DNA of 64,000 nt from RPQJ01 sp963746325 (GCA_963746325.1 CAVVBC010000004.1:32386-96385), one strand, 5' to 3'. Positions 46,504-56,287 are shown, counted from the first letter of the stretch. Notes: generated by a model not told the origin, from the sequence alone. Numbers and translations: made by a program.

Positions 46504-46608
46504 GCACCATCTTCGATGCCACAGCGAGCGCCTTAGCGATCTCTATTTCTGGGCACTTACTCGGGATTCTCGGCCGTAACCCCAGGTTCGATGGTAGCGC
46601 CTCTCCCT

Positions 46609-46652
46609 CTTCCTGTCCTTCCTGTCCTTCCTGCCCCTTCCTACCCTTCCTG
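46609..46652. repeat. Tandem 9-base repeat, right side (inverted)
   Basis: Copies of CTTCCTGTC, inverted relative to 46041-46120. The repeat runs into fabI: the last codons and the stop of fabI (ending CAG GAA GGG TAG on the minus strand) are written in repeat sequence. Confidence 0.88.
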
Positions 46653-47429
46653 AAAGCTCATCCCCACGTGGCTGTACCCGGCATCGACGTACAGCACTTC
46701 GCCCGTGATCCCGGAAGCCAGGTCGGAGCACAGGAACGCTGCGGCATTGCCGACTTCGTCCGTGGTCACGTTGCGACGGAGTGGGGTCGCTGCCGCCACC
46801 TGCGTCAGCATCTTGCGGAAGCCGCTGACTCCCGCCGCAGCCAGCGTCTTGATCGGGCCCGCAGAAATCGCGTTCACGCGAATGCCCTGTGGCCCGAGGT
46901 CGGCTGCGAGAAAGCGCACGTTCGCCTCGAGGCTGGCCTTGGCCAGGCCCATCACGTTGTAGCTGGGAATCGAACGCACGGCGCCCAGGTACGAAAGGGT
47001 GATCAGCGCGCCAGCGCGGCCCTGCATCAGGGGCCTGCCGGCCTTGGCCAGCGCGGTCAGGCTGTAGCTCGAGATTTCGTGCGCGATGCGGAAGCCGTCG
47101 CGCGTCGTGCTGTCGACGAACGTGCCAGCCAGTTCCTCGCGCGGGGCGAAGGCCACTGAATGCACGATGATGTCGAGCGAATCCCATACCTCGCGGATGC
47201 CGGCGAAGGCGGCGTCGATCTCGGCGTCGGACGCGACGTCCATCGGCAGCGTGAGCGCGGAACCGAAACCCTGCGCCATCTCGACGACCCGGTCCTTGAG
47301 GCGATCGTTCTGGTAAGTGAACGCGAGCTCTGCGCCCTCGCGCCGCATCGCAGCCGCGATGCCATAGGCGATCGAACGGTCCGAGGCGAGCCCCACGATG
47401 AGGGCTCGCTTGCCTGCCAGGAATCCCAC
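46641..47429 (-). CDS. fabI: Enoyl-[acyl-carrier-protein] reductase (NADH)
   Basis: 262 residues. Typical FabI features: VGLASDRSIAYGIA cofactor motif, SVAFAPREEL, Tyr147, and the catalytic Tyr157-x6-Lys164 in SYNVMGLAK, then GPIKTLAAAG. It catalyses the last step of the fatty-acid elongation cycle and is the triclosan target in many bacteria. Five bases downstream of mltD. Confidence 0.96.
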   Translation of the reverse strand: MGFLAGKRALIVGLASDRSIAYGIAAAMRREGAELAFTYQNDRLKDRVVEMAQGFGSALTLPMDVASDAEIDAAFAGIREVWDSLDIIVHSVAFAPREELAGTFVDSTTRDGFRIAHEISSYSLTALAKAGRPLMQGRAGALITLSYLGAVRSIPSYNVMGLAKASLEANVRFLAADLGPQGIRVNAISAGPIKTLAAAGVSGFRKMLTQVAAATPLRRNVTTDEVGNAAAFLCSDLASGITGEVLYVDAGYSHVGMSFQEG

Positions 47430-47434
47430 GATGT

Positions 47435-49107
47435 TCAGCCTCCGGTTTGCCGGCTCGAGTCGGTGTAGACGACCAGACGCTGGCCCGCGCGCAGCGACGA
47501 CGACTGCCGCAGGCGGTTCCAGGTCATCAGTTCACGGACGCTCACGTCGAAGCGGTCGGCGATCTCCGAGAGCGTGTCGCCGCGCTTGACCTTGTAGGTC
47601 ACGCGGCTGGTCTCCTTGGCGTCGTTCGCGGCCGTGCGCGTGCTGCTGCTGCCTGCGCCGGGAATCTCGAGGCGCGCGCCCTGGTACCAGGCCCGCATTG
47701 CTCGACAGCCCGTTGGCCGAGGCGAGGGCAGGCACGGTGACGCCATACTTGCGCGCCACCCCCCACAGCGTGTCGCCCGACTTCACGACGTGCACCTTGG
47801 GCTTTTTCGGGGCAGCCGGCTTCTGGTGCTCGGGCAGTTGCGCCGTGATGTCGTCACGCGGGGCGGCCAGGGCTGCCAGCGTGGCGGTCGAGCCCGCGGC
47901 GGGTGACGGGATGACCAGTGAGTCGCCCGGGTGGATCACCGACCCGCGGATGCCATTGGCAGCCTTTATGGCCGTTGTCTCCACGCCGTACTTGCGCGCG
48001 ATGCCGCCCAGGTTCTCGCCACGACGGACCTGGTGGCGCACTTCGGGCGGTGGCTCGACCGCTGCCACGGCGATGGTGCTTTCACCGGTCGTCGCCTGGT
48101 TGAGCAGCGCCTGGCGGAAGACCTCTGCGTGCGGGATGGGCAGCAGCAGGCGGTGCGGCCCCTTCGGCGGCGTCGTCATGCGGTTGTAGGCAGGGTTCAG
48201 CGCAAACATGTCTTCGCGGGTGATGCCTGCGAGTTTGGCGGCGTCATCGAGCTGCACCTGGCGACCCGGGTCCACGACCTCGAAGAACGGCTGGTTCGGA
48301 ATAGCGGCAAAGGCCAGCCCGTAGGCCTCGGGGTTGCGCACGATGCGGCTGATGGCCAGCAGCTTCGGCACGTAGTCACGGGTCTCGGCCTTGAGGTTGA
48401 GGCTGAAGAAATCGGCGGGCAGTCCGGCGGACCGGTTGCGGCGGACGGCATTGCCCACCGTCCCTTCGCCGCCGTTGTACGCGGCAATGGCCAGGTACCA
48501 GTCCCCGGCGAAATACTTGTTGAGGTACTGCAGGTACGTGAGCGCCGCGCCGGTGGCCTCGATGACGTCGCGCCGCTCGTCGATCCACCAGTTCTGCTCG
48601 AGTCCGTAGTGCTTGCCCGACGACGGGATGAACTGCCACAGGCCCGACGCCCGGCTGCGCGAGTAGGCCACCGGGTTGAACGCGCTTTCCACCACCGGCA
48701 GCAGCGCCAGCTCGAGCGGCAGCTGCCGCTTTCTCGAGCTCCTGCACGATGTAGTACAGGTACCGCGCCCCGCGCTTGAACGTGCGGTCGAGGAAGTCCG
48801 GGTTCTTGCGATAGAGCTCGATTTCGCGATCGACGGCGTAATGCGCGACATCGGGCAGCGCGTAGCCGTCGCGAATGCGGTCGAGCAGGTCGGCGTACTG
48901 CTCGGGCGGCAGGTGTTGCACCTCACGCTCGCCCGGCAGCGTGCCCGGGATCGTGACCGTGGCGCGATCCATCGGCGCCTTCGGGCCCGGGTGTTGCGGT
49001 GCGGGTGGCAGGCTGGAGTAAGGCGCGTCGGTGGTGGCGCAACCTGCCAGCAGCAGCGTGGCCAGGCAGGCGGCGAGCCAGGGCAGGGTGGGTGGTTTGA
49101 AGGTCAT
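47435..49107 (-). pseudogene. mltD: Membrane-bound lytic murein transglycosylase D with three LysM domains, two frameshifts
   Basis: About 556 residues if joined. Segment one starts at ATG 49107 with a lipoprotein signal ending LLLAGC. Segment two has the goose-lysozyme-like catalytic region: VVESAFNP with the catalytic Glu, SGLWQFIPSSGKHYGL, and AIAAYNGGEGTV. Then come LysM domains HQVRRGENLGGIARKYGV and HVVKSGDTLWGVARKYGV, and segment three carries the third, YKVKRGDTLSEIADRF. Breaks lie at 48730-48732 (one extra A in the minus-strand AAA) and near 47685 (one extra G); removing them gives LEKRQLPLE and GLVPGARLEIP. It cleaves peptidoglycan glycan strands from the outer membrane. Confidence 0.88.
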
Positions 49108-49114
49108 TGGCTGC

Positions 49115-49892
49115 TCAGCGGAAACCGTCTTTCCAGCGGCGGACTGCGGCGAACACGTCGACGGCGTCACGCAGTGCGTGCCCCTCGTGGCGTTCGGCCG
49201 CAGCGCGCACGGCCGGATCGCGGCTGCGCAGGAACGGGTTGATGAGGCGCTCGCGACCGATCGTGGACGGGAGCGTCATTTCGTCGCGTTCGCGACGCTG
49301 CTGCACTGTGGCCAGGGTGTCGCGGATCTCGGCGTTGCCGGGTTCGACGGCTGCGGCGAACCGCAGGTTGGACAGGGTGTATTCGTGGGCGCAGAAGACT
49401 CGGGTGGCAGCGGGCAGCGCAGCGAGCCGTTCGAGCGAATCGAACATCTGGGCCGGCGTGCCTTCGAACAGGCGGCCGCAGCCGGCGCTGAACAACGTGT
49501 CGCCACAGAACAGCGCGCCGTGACCCAGGTAAGCGATGTGTCCGAGCGTATGCCCAGGTACGGCCATCACGTCGAATTCGAGCCCGAGGTGTTCAAGCGA
49601 AGCCTTGCCTCCGTCGTCCAATGCCTGCACGGCGCAGGGCATCTGCTCTCGCGCCGGCCCGAAGACCGGCGCCTCGTGCCGGGCCGCCAGCGCAGCGACA
49701 CCGCCGACATGATCGGCGTGGTGGTGCGTGACGAGAATTGCGCCGAGCCGCAACCCCGTGGCCTGCAAGGCCTGCTTGCACGGGACGGTCGTCACCCGGA
49801 TCGACTACCACGGCAGCGCCCGGGTCGGCCGGCGCGCGGATCAGCCAGATGTAGTTGTCCGAAAACGCCCGCACCGGGCTCACTTGCAGCAT
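49115..49892 (-). pseudogene. gloB: Hydroxyacylglutathione hydrolase (glyoxalase II), frameshifted
   Basis: About 258 residues if joined. The N-terminus MLQVSPVRAFSDNYIWLI starts at ATG 49892; after VVVDPGD the frame changes near 49795 and continues with PCKQALQATG. The metal site THHHADH, the VPGHTLGHIAY and FCGDTLFSAGCGRLFEG blocks, and the C-terminal FLRSRDPAVRAAA are all intact. One extra base explains the break. It hydrolyses S-lactoylglutathione. The gloB/methyltransferase/rnhA/dnaQ order is a gammaproteobacterial arrangement. Confidence 0.92.
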
Positions 49893-50031
49893 ATGGCTGG
49901 GGACTCCTCGTCGTGGTCCACGGGCCAATGAGTCCGGGCGCGCGTATTAGAGCCGTTCGGGGCCAAAAATTCCATACGACAGGCCACGTTTTTTCGACGT
50001 GGCGCAGCAACTTGCAGCTATCCTTGCGCGC

Positions 50032-50763
50032 ATGACCGCGAACCCCGTCGCAGATCACTGGCTCGATTCCCCGCTCGGGGCGGCCGTGCTCGCGCTCGAG
50101 ACTCACTTGCTGCAGGACGCGCTGGCCGATGTCGTCGGGTTCGAGCTGCTGCAGATCGGCCGGTGGGGCGATCCGGCCCGGCTGTGCGAGGCAGCGCGCA
50201 CGCAGCATCGCAGCTACATCGCACCCGACGCGGCAGGGCCCGGCGCGATCCGCGCCCACTTCGACGCGCTGCCGATCGCAACCAATTCGGTCGAGGCCGT
50301 GCTGCTGCCCCACACGCTCGAGCACGCGCCGCGACCGCACGAGTTGCTGCGCGAGGTCGACCGCGTGCTGGTCGGCGAGGGCAACCTGATCATCTGTGCC
50401 TTCAATCCCTGGAGCTCCTGGGGCGTGCGGCACCACTTCGCGTCGAACAATCCCTTTCCGCCGCACGCCGCGCGGCTCATGAGCGAACACCGCACCCGCG
50501 ACTGGCTGAGCCTGCTGGGGTTCGAGATCGTCTCGACGCGGCGCTACCTGTTCGGGCCGCCATGGGCCCAGCGCATGTTCGGCTTGCGCCCCGACAGCTG
50601 GCTCGAGCGCCGCGGGCCCGCCATCGCCTCCCCGCTCGCGGGCGCCTACCTGCTCAAGGCGTGCAAACGCGTGCATGCCGTCACCCCGATCCGGCCCGCA
50701 TGGACGCAACGTCCGGTACTCGTGGGCGCCGCGCCCGAGCCGACGACGCGACAGGCAGCATGA
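50032..50763 (+). CDS. Class I SAM-dependent methyltransferase
   Basis: About 243 residues. The family pattern is LADVVGFELLQIGRWG, then a DALPIATNSVEAVLLPHTLEHAPRP block equivalent to methyltransferase motifs, and LLREVDRVLVGEGNLIICAFNPWS. The SAM glycine-rich loop is weak. It corresponds in position to yafS between gloB and rnhA in other gammaproteobacteria; the substrate is unknown. ATG 50032 was chosen; GTG 49999 is an in-frame alternative and neither has a good ribosome site. Its stop overlaps the rnhA start (ATGA). Confidence 0.82.
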   Translation: MTANPVADHWLDSPLGAAVLALETHLLQDALADVVGFELLQIGRWGDPARLCEAARTQHRSYIAPDAAGPGAIRAHFDALPIATNSVEAVLLPHTLEHAPRPHELLREVDRVLVGEGNLIICAFNPWSSWGVRHHFASNNPFPPHAARLMSEHRTRDWLSLLGFEIVSTRRYLFGPPWAQRMFGLRPDSWLERRGPAIASPLAGAYLLKACKRVHAVTPIRPAWTQRPVLVGAAPEPTTRQAA

Positions 50764-51221
50764 GCGCGTCCGAGGTGATCGTGCACACGGACGGAGCCTG
50801 CAAGGGCAACCCCGGTCCGGGCGGGTGGGGCGCGCTGCTCGAGACCGGTGCGCACCGCAGGGAACTCTGCGGCGGCGAGCCGCACACGACCAACAACCGC
50901 ATGGAGCTCACCGCGGCCATCGAGGCGCTGGCGGCATTGAAGCGGCCCTGCATCGTGCAGCTCTACACGGATTCGCAGTACGTGCGGCTGGGCATCACCG
51001 AGTGGTTGCCGCAATGGAAGAAGCGGGGCTGGAAGACGGCCGACAAGAAGCCGGTAAAGAACGCCGACCTGTGGTTGCTGCTCGAGGAGCAGATCGGGCG
51101 GCACGAAGTGCACTGGCACTGGGTCAAGGGACATGCCGGTCATCCGGGGAACGAGCGGGCGGACGAACTCGCGAACCTGGGCATCGCGGCGTTGCGCGAT
51201 GCCCAAGGGGTTAGGGGCTAG
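50760..51221 (+). CDS. rnhA: Ribonuclease HI
   Basis: 153 residues with the metal-binding residues Asp11 (HTDGACKGNPG), Glu49 (NRMELTAA), Asp71 (YTDSQYV) and Asp135 (NERADELA). It removes RNA from RNA-DNA hybrids. The last codons and the stop (GGG GTT AGG GGC TAG) are already part of the GGGGTTA repeat at 51206, so the repeat has replaced the native C-terminus or moved its stop. Confidence 0.96.
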   Translation: MSASEVIVHTDGACKGNPGPGGWGALLETGAHRRELCGGEPHTTNNRMELTAAIEALAALKRPCIVQLYTDSQYVRLGITEWLPQWKKRGWKTADKKPVKNADLWLLLEEQIGRHEVHWHWVKGHAGHPGNERADELANLGIAALRDAQGVRG

Positions 51222-51340
51222 GGGTTAGGGGATAGTCGGAAATGCGCTGCTCCGTCCCTGAACCTGCTGCAGCTTTCATCTGCATTGCAAGTATTTCGCC
51301 GCACCTCCGACTATCCCCTAACCCCTAGCCCCTAACCCCT
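51206..51340. repeat. Inverted-arm element 1 (GGGGTTA type)
   Basis: The left arm 51206-51239 and right arm 51307-51340 are perfect 34-base reverse complements built from GGGGTTAGGGGCTA units. They enclose a 67-base centre. Outside simple hairpin formation no function is visible; it may stop transcription after rnhA. It resembles the element at 52500 in its arms and centre length. Confidence 0.92.
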
Positions 51341-51378
51341 CGTAAACTACAGCGAGCAGCGATCTCCGTAGGAGCACC

Positions 51379-52494
51379 ATGGATTTCATCGACCTCAAGA
51401 CCCAGTACAGCCGTCTCAAGAGCTCGGTCGACGAACGCATCCACAAGGTGCTCGAGCACGGCCAGTACGTCATGGGGCCGGAGGTCGTCGAGCTCGAAAG
51501 ACAGCTCGCGGAGTACGTGGGCACCAAGCACTGCCTGGGCGTGGCCAGCGGTACCGATGCGCTGCTCATGGCGCTCATGGCGCTCGACATCGGTCCGGGC
51601 GACGAAGTCATCACCGTGCCGTTCACGTTTTTCGCGACGGCCGAGATGATCGCGCTCATCGGCGCGAAGCCGGTTTTCGTCGATATCGACCGCGCCACCT
51701 ACAACCTGGATCCGGCGCGGCTGCAGGCGGCCATCACGCCGCGCACCAAGGCGATCATGCCGGTTTCGCTGTACGGGCAATGCCCGGACATCGACGCGAT
51801 CAACGAAATCGCCTGCCGCAACGAGTTGCCCGTCATCGAGGACGCCGCCCAGAGCTTCGGGGCCACCTACAAGGGCCGTCGCTCCGGCGGCATGACCCTG
51901 ATCGGCGCCACGTCGTTTTTCCCGTCCAAGCCGCTCGGCTGCTACGGCGACGGCGGCGCGTTGTTCACCAACGACGACCGTCTCGCGACGATCCTGCGTG
52001 AGATCCGCGTGCATGGGCAGGACCGCCGCTACCATCATCCGCGCCTCGGTCTCACCGGTCGCCTCGATTCGATCCAGGCCGCGGTGCTGCTCGCCAAGAT
52101 GGAAATCTTTCCGGACGAGGTGGCGGCCCGGCACCGGCTGGGTGAGCGCTATGCCGCGCTCATCGCCGACACGTTCGGCACGGGCGCCAGCGCCAAGGTG
52201 CGCGCGCCGACCGTCGAGCATTTCAACACCTGCGTGTACGCGCAGTACACCGTCGAGGTCGAGCAGCGCGAGATCGTCGAGACGCGCATGAAGTCGGCCG
52301 GCGTGCCGACGGCGGTGCATTACCCGCTCGCGCTGCACATGCAGCCGGTGTTCAGGCACCTCGGGTACAAGGAGGGCGACTTCCCGCTGTCGGAGGCGGC
52401 CGCGCGCCGCGTGCTCAGCCTGCCGATGCATCCGTACCTCACCGACGAGCAGCAGGTGCAGGTGGTGGCGGCTCTCGCTCAGGCGGTTGCCTGA
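51379..52494 (+). CDS. DegT/DnrJ/EryC1/StrS aminotransferase (WbpE-like)
   Basis: 371 residues, PLP-dependent sugar aminotransferase. It has MDFIDLKTQYSRLKSSVDE, GVASGTDALLMAL, IEDAAQSFGATYKGR and FFPSKPLGCYGDGG with the PLP Lys184. This last block is close to WbpE, which aminates a UDP-3-keto-GlcNAcA in O-antigen synthesis. That fits the UDP-sugar dehydrogenase at 55001. Start ATG 51379 with GTAGGAG upstream. The gene is framed on both sides by GGGGTTA-type elements, as if it and they were inserted between rnhA and dnaQ. Confidence 0.9.
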   Translation: MDFIDLKTQYSRLKSSVDERIHKVLEHGQYVMGPEVVELERQLAEYVGTKHCLGVASGTDALLMALMALDIGPGDEVITVPFTFFATAEMIALIGAKPVFVDIDRATYNLDPARLQAAITPRTKAIMPVSLYGQCPDIDAINEIACRNELPVIEDAAQSFGATYKGRRSGGMTLIGATSFFPSKPLGCYGDGGALFTNDDRLATILREIRVHGQDRRYHHPRLGLTGRLDSIQAAVLLAKMEIFPDEVAARHRLGERYAALIADTFGTGASAKVRAPTVEHFNTCVYAQYTVEVEQREIVETRMKSAGVPTAVHYPLALHMQPVFRHLGYKEGDFPLSEAAARRVLSLPMHPYLTDEQQVQVVAALAQAVA

Positions 52495-52499
52495 GCTGA

Positions 52500-52650
52500 G
52501 GGGATAGGGGTTAGGGAATAGGGAATAGGGAATAGGGATTAGCCGGAAATGAGCAGTTCCACCTCAAGTACGTTGATTCCCTGCGCCACTGCCTCAGACT
52601 TCAGCAGCACCTCCGACTATCCCCTAGTCCCTATCCCCTAGTCCCTATTG
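52500..52650. repeat. Inverted-arm element 2 (GGGAATA/GGGGATA type)
   Basis: The left arm GGGGATAGGGGTTAGGGAATA with further GGGAATA units faces a right arm CCGACTATCCCCTAGTCCCTA. The join sequences AGCCGGAAATG and GCACCTCCGACTATCCCCT closely match element 1 (AGTCGGAAATG; GCACCTCCGACTATCCCCT), and the centres are about 71-72 bases in both, though of different sequence. Confidence 0.88.
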
Positions 52651-52665
52651 CCCAGCCCCTTCCCC

Positions 52666-53422
52666 ATGCGTCAAATCGTCTTCGACACCGAAACCACCGG
52701 TCTCGAGCCCGAGCAGGGTCACCGCATCATCGAGATCGGGGCCATCGAGCTCGTCAACCGCCGGCGCACGGGGCGGCAGTTCCATCGTTACCTCTGCCCG
52801 GACCGCGAGATCGACCCCGGTGCGGTGCAGGTGCACGGTCTCACCACCGAATTCCTGAGCAGCCAGCCGCGCTTCGAGGCTGTCTTCGCGGAGCTGCGGG
52901 AGTTCGTGGCGGGCGCCGAGCTGATCATCCACAACGCACCGTTCGACGTGGCCTTCCTCGATGCCGAGCTGGCCCGCCTGGCAAAGCAGGGATTGATCGA
53001 ACAGAAACTCGCGACGCGCGACGTGTGCGGCGTGCTCGACACGCTGGCGCTGGCGCGGCAGATGCATCCGGGCCAGCGCAACAGTCTCGACGCGCTGTGC
53101 AAGCGCTATTCGATCGACAATTCGCACCGCGACCTGCACGGCGCGCTGCTCGACGCCGACCTGCTGCTGGAGGTGTACCTGGCGATGACGGGTGGGCAGA
53201 GCGCGCTCACCCTCGACGACAGCTCGACCGCGGCCGGAGTCGTCGCGGCCGCGGCGAAGGCGGTGCGTCCCGCCGGCACGCTGGTCGTGCTGCGGGCGAC
53301 GCGACGACGAGTTGCAGGCGCACGAGACGATGCTGCAGCTGCTCGATAAGTCGAGTGGCGGCAAGACGGCCTGGCGCAAGCTCGAGGCGGACGCCGCAAC
53401 GGCGGCGACGGCCGCGTCGTGA
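52666..53422 (+). CDS. dnaQ: DNA polymerase III epsilon subunit (C-terminal frameshift)
   Basis: About 251 residues if joined. The 3'-5' exonuclease domain is whole: ExoI FDTETTGLEPEQG, ExoII HNAPFDVAFLDAEL and the HRDLHGALLDADLL block. Around 53310 the frame changes; removing one base links LVVLRAT to DDELQAHETMLQLLDKSSGGKTAW, the segment that contacts the polymerase subunit, ending at 53422. In the unshifted frame the protein ends at 53349 with an arginine-rich tail. Start at ATG 52666. It proofreads replication. Confidence 0.93.
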
Positions 53423-54927
53423 GCAATGCCCTCGCGCGATCGTTTGCCCGTGCTTTCCTGGGACAGGCACCCGACTGGTACAAGCTGACGATCGTCGGGT
53501 TCCTGCTGGTGAACCCGGTCATCATGGCTTTGCTCGGCCCGACCGTCGCCGGCTGGGTGCTGCTCGGCCAGTTCATCTTCACGCTGGCGATGGCGTTGCG
53601 TTGCTACCCGCTGCAACCCGGCGGGTTGCTGGCGATCCAGGCCGTCCTGATCGGACTGACGACTCCCGAAAGCGTGTACGAAGAGGTGACCGGCGCGTTC
53701 CCCGTGATCCTGCTGCTGATTTTCATGGTCGCGGGCATCTACTTCCTGCGCGACCTGCTGCTGTTCGTGTTCACGCGGCTGATCCTGCGCGTGCGCTCGC
53801 GCGAGATGCTTGCGCTGCTGTTCTGCGGCGTATCGGCGCTGCTGTCGGCCTTTCTCGACGCGCTGACGGTCGTGGCGGTGGCGGTCACGGTGGGCATGGG
53901 GTTCTACGAGGTCTATCACCGGGTCGCCTCCGGCAAGACGCACACCACGCCGCACCACGACTCGGCGCGGGACCAGGACGTGCAGGTCCTGCACCGTGAC
54001 ACCCTCGAAGAGTTTCGCGGCTTCCTGCGCGCGCTGATGATGCATGGCGCGGTCGGCACGGCGATCGGCGGCGTGATGACACAGGTGGGAGAGCCGCAGA
54101 ACCTGCTGATCGCCGAGCACGCCGGCTGGAACTTCGGCCAGTTCTTCGTGGCGATGGCGCCCGTGACCATCCCCGTGGCCGTGGCGGGACTGGCGACGTG
54201 CTGGCTGGTCGAGCGGTTCCGGTGGTTCGGCTACGGCACGCCTTTGCCGGATGCGGCGCGCGCCGTGCTGCTCGATTATTCGAACGAACTGGCCGCGCGC
54301 TCCACGCCGCGCGAGAAGCAGGCGCTCATCGTCCAGGGCATCGTCGCGATCCTGCTGGTGCTGTCGCTGGCGTTCCACGTGGCCGAGGTCGGGCTGATCG
54401 GCCTGCTGGTGATCATCCTGGCCACGTCATTCACGGGCATCACGGAGGAGCACCGGATCGGCAAGGCCTTCGAGGCCGCGCTGCCGTTCACGGCGCTGCT
54501 GGTCGTGTTCTTCGTGATCGTCGCCGAGATCCACGACCAGCACCTGTTCGAGCCGATGATCAACCGGGTACTGGCGCTCGAGGGCAACACGCAAGCGGTG
54601 ATGCTGTACCTGGCGGCGGGCCTGCTCTCGTCGATCAGCGACAATGTATTCGTCGCGAGCGTCTACATCACCGAAATCAAGGCCGCGCTGCTGCAGGGCG
54701 TCGTGACGCGCGAGCAGTTCAACTGGCTGGCCGTGGCGATCAACACCGGCACGAACATCCCGAGCGTGGCCACGCCGAACGGGCAGGCGGCCTTCCTGTT
54801 CCTGCTGACGTCGACCCTGGCGCCGCTGATACGGCTGGGTTACGGGCGCATGGTCTGGATGGCGCTGCCGTACTTCGTGGTCATGACCTCGGTCGGCCTG
54901 GCGGCGCTGGCCTATGCGAGCCTTTGA
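53419..54927 (+). CDS. nhaB: Na+/H+ antiporter NhaB
   Basis: 502 residues with about eleven to twelve membrane helices. NhaB blocks are clear: FLGQAPDWYKLTIVGFLLVNP, FLDALTVVAVAVTVGMGFYEVYH, GTAIGGVMTQVGEPQNLLIA and SISDNVFVASVYITEIK. It expels sodium in exchange for protons. GTG 53419 overlaps the dnaQ stop, supporting the shifted dnaQ end at 53422. Confidence 0.95.
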   Translation: MSNALARSFARAFLGQAPDWYKLTIVGFLLVNPVIMALLGPTVAGWVLLGQFIFTLAMALRCYPLQPGGLLAIQAVLIGLTTPESVYEEVTGAFPVILLLIFMVAGIYFLRDLLLFVFTRLILRVRSREMLALLFCGVSALLSAFLDALTVVAVAVTVGMGFYEVYHRVASGKTHTTPHHDSARDQDVQVLHRDTLEEFRGFLRALMMHGAVGTAIGGVMTQVGEPQNLLIAEHAGWNFGQFFVAMAPVTIPVAVAGLATCWLVERFRWFGYGTPLPDAARAVLLDYSNELAARSTPREKQALIVQGIVAILLVLSLAFHVAEVGLIGLLVIILATSFTGITEEHRIGKAFEAALPFTALLVVFFVIVAEIHDQHLFEPMINRVLALEGNTQAVMLYLAAGLLSSISDNVFVASVYITEIKAALLQGVVTREQFNWLAVAINTGTNIPSVATPNGQAAFLFLLTSTLAPLIRLGYGRMVWMALPYFVVMTSVGLAALAYASL

Positions 54928-55000
54928 CTGGTGTCTCAGTTTGCGCCGGGTCCGTATGGCATCCTGCCCGGTATAAATTCCCCAAAAACTGTCTGGAATC

Positions 55001-56284
55001 ATGGCTAAGTTCAATCTTCGCAACCTCAAGATCGGCGTCGTCGGCCTGGGCTACGTGGGACTGCCGCTCGCGGTCGAGTTCGGCAAGCACTTCAGCACCG
55101 TCGGGTTCGACATCAAGGCCGACCGCGTGGCCGAACTCAACAAGGGCGTCGACAGCACGCTCGAGTGCGACGCGAAGGAGCTGGCCGCAGCCGACAAGCT
55201 TTCGTACACGACCAGCCTCAAGGACCTGAAGTCATGTCGTGTGTTCATCGTCACGGTCCCCACGCCGATCGACGAGTACAAGCGCCCGGACCTGACGCCG
55301 CTGGTGAAGTCGAGCGAGTCCGTCGGCAAGGTGCTCAAGAAGGGCGACGTGGTCGTGTACGAATCGACCGTGTACCCCGGCTGCACCGAGGAAGTCTGCA
55401 TCCCGATCCTGGAAAAGGTGTCGGGACTCAAGTTCAACAAGGACTTCTTCGCCGGCTACAGCCCCGAGCGCATCAATCCGGGCGACAAGGAACATCGCGT
55501 CACGACGATCCGCAAGGTCACCTCCGGCAGCACGCCTGAAGTCGCCGAGTTCGTCGATTCGCTGTATCGCTCGATCGTGAAGGTGGGCACGCACAAGGCC
55601 TCGAGCATCAAGGTGGCCGAGGCCGCCAAGGTGATCGAGAACACGCAGCGCGACGTCAACATCGCGCTGATCAACGAACTCGCGCTGATCTTCAACCGCC
55701 TGGGGATAGACACCGAAGAAGTGCTGCTCGCTGCGGGCAGCAAGTGGAACTTCTTGCCGTTCCGGCCGGGACTCGTGGGCGGGCACTGCATCGGCGTCGA
55801 TCCGTACTACCTGACGCACAAGGCGCAGGCGATCGGTTACCACCCGGAGATGATCCTGGCCGGCCGCCGCATCAACGACAACATGGGGATCTACGTGGCG
55901 CAGCAGGTGGCGCAGCTGATGATCCAGCGCCAGATCATGGTCAAGGGCGCGCGCGTGCTGATGATGGGTCTCACGTTCAAGGAAAACTGCCCGGACGTGC
56001 GCAACACCAAGATCGTCGACGTGGTGCATGAACTAAGCAAGTACGGCTGCAAGGTCGACGTGTTCGATCCGTGGGCGGACGCCGACGAAACCGAGCACGA
56101 ATACGGCCTGCGGCCGGTCAAGAAGGTGGTGCCCGGCACGTACGATGCCGTCGTCATGGGCGTCGGCCACCAGGAATTCCGCAACATGGGCATCAAGAAG
56201 GTGCGTGCGCTGGGCAAGAAGACCCACGTGCTGTACGACATCAAGTACGTGTTCAAGTCGGGCGACGTGGACGGCAGGCTGTAG
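55001..56284 (+). CDS. tviB: UDP-sugar 6-dehydrogenase (TviB/WbpA type)
   Basis: 427 residues. NAD-binding GVVGLGYVGLPLA near the N-terminus, TVPTPIDEYKRPDL, STVYPGCTEE, and catalytic Cys263 in GGHCIGVDPYYL. The sequence matches the nucleotide-sugar dehydrogenases that oxidise UDP-GlcNAc or UDP-GalNAc to the uronic acid (Vi antigen TviB, WbpA) more than Ugd. It supplies acidic sugars for a surface polysaccharide, with the epimerase downstream. Confidence 0.92.
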   Translation: MAKFNLRNLKIGVVGLGYVGLPLAVEFGKHFSTVGFDIKADRVAELNKGVDSTLECDAKELAAADKLSYTTSLKDLKSCRVFIVTVPTPIDEYKRPDLTPLVKSSESVGKVLKKGDVVVYESTVYPGCTEEVCIPILEKVSGLKFNKDFFAGYSPERINPGDKEHRVTTIRKVTSGSTPEVAEFVDSLYRSIVKVGTHKASSIKVAEAAKVIENTQRDVNIALINELALIFNRLGIDTEEVLLAAGSKWNFLPFRPGLVGGHCIGVDPYYLTHKAQAIGYHPEMILAGRRINDNMGIYVAQQVAQLMIQRQIMVKGARVLMMGLTFKENCPDVRNTKIVDVVHELSKYGCKVDVFDPWADADETEHEYGLRPVKKVVPGTYDAVVMGVGHQEFRNMGIKKVRALGKKTHVLYDIKYVFKSGDVDGRL

Positions 56285-56287
56285 GAC

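Noticed and set aside
46041..46652. Possible CRISPR array
   Set aside because: The 9-base units are directly tandem with no spacers, and no cas genes are near.
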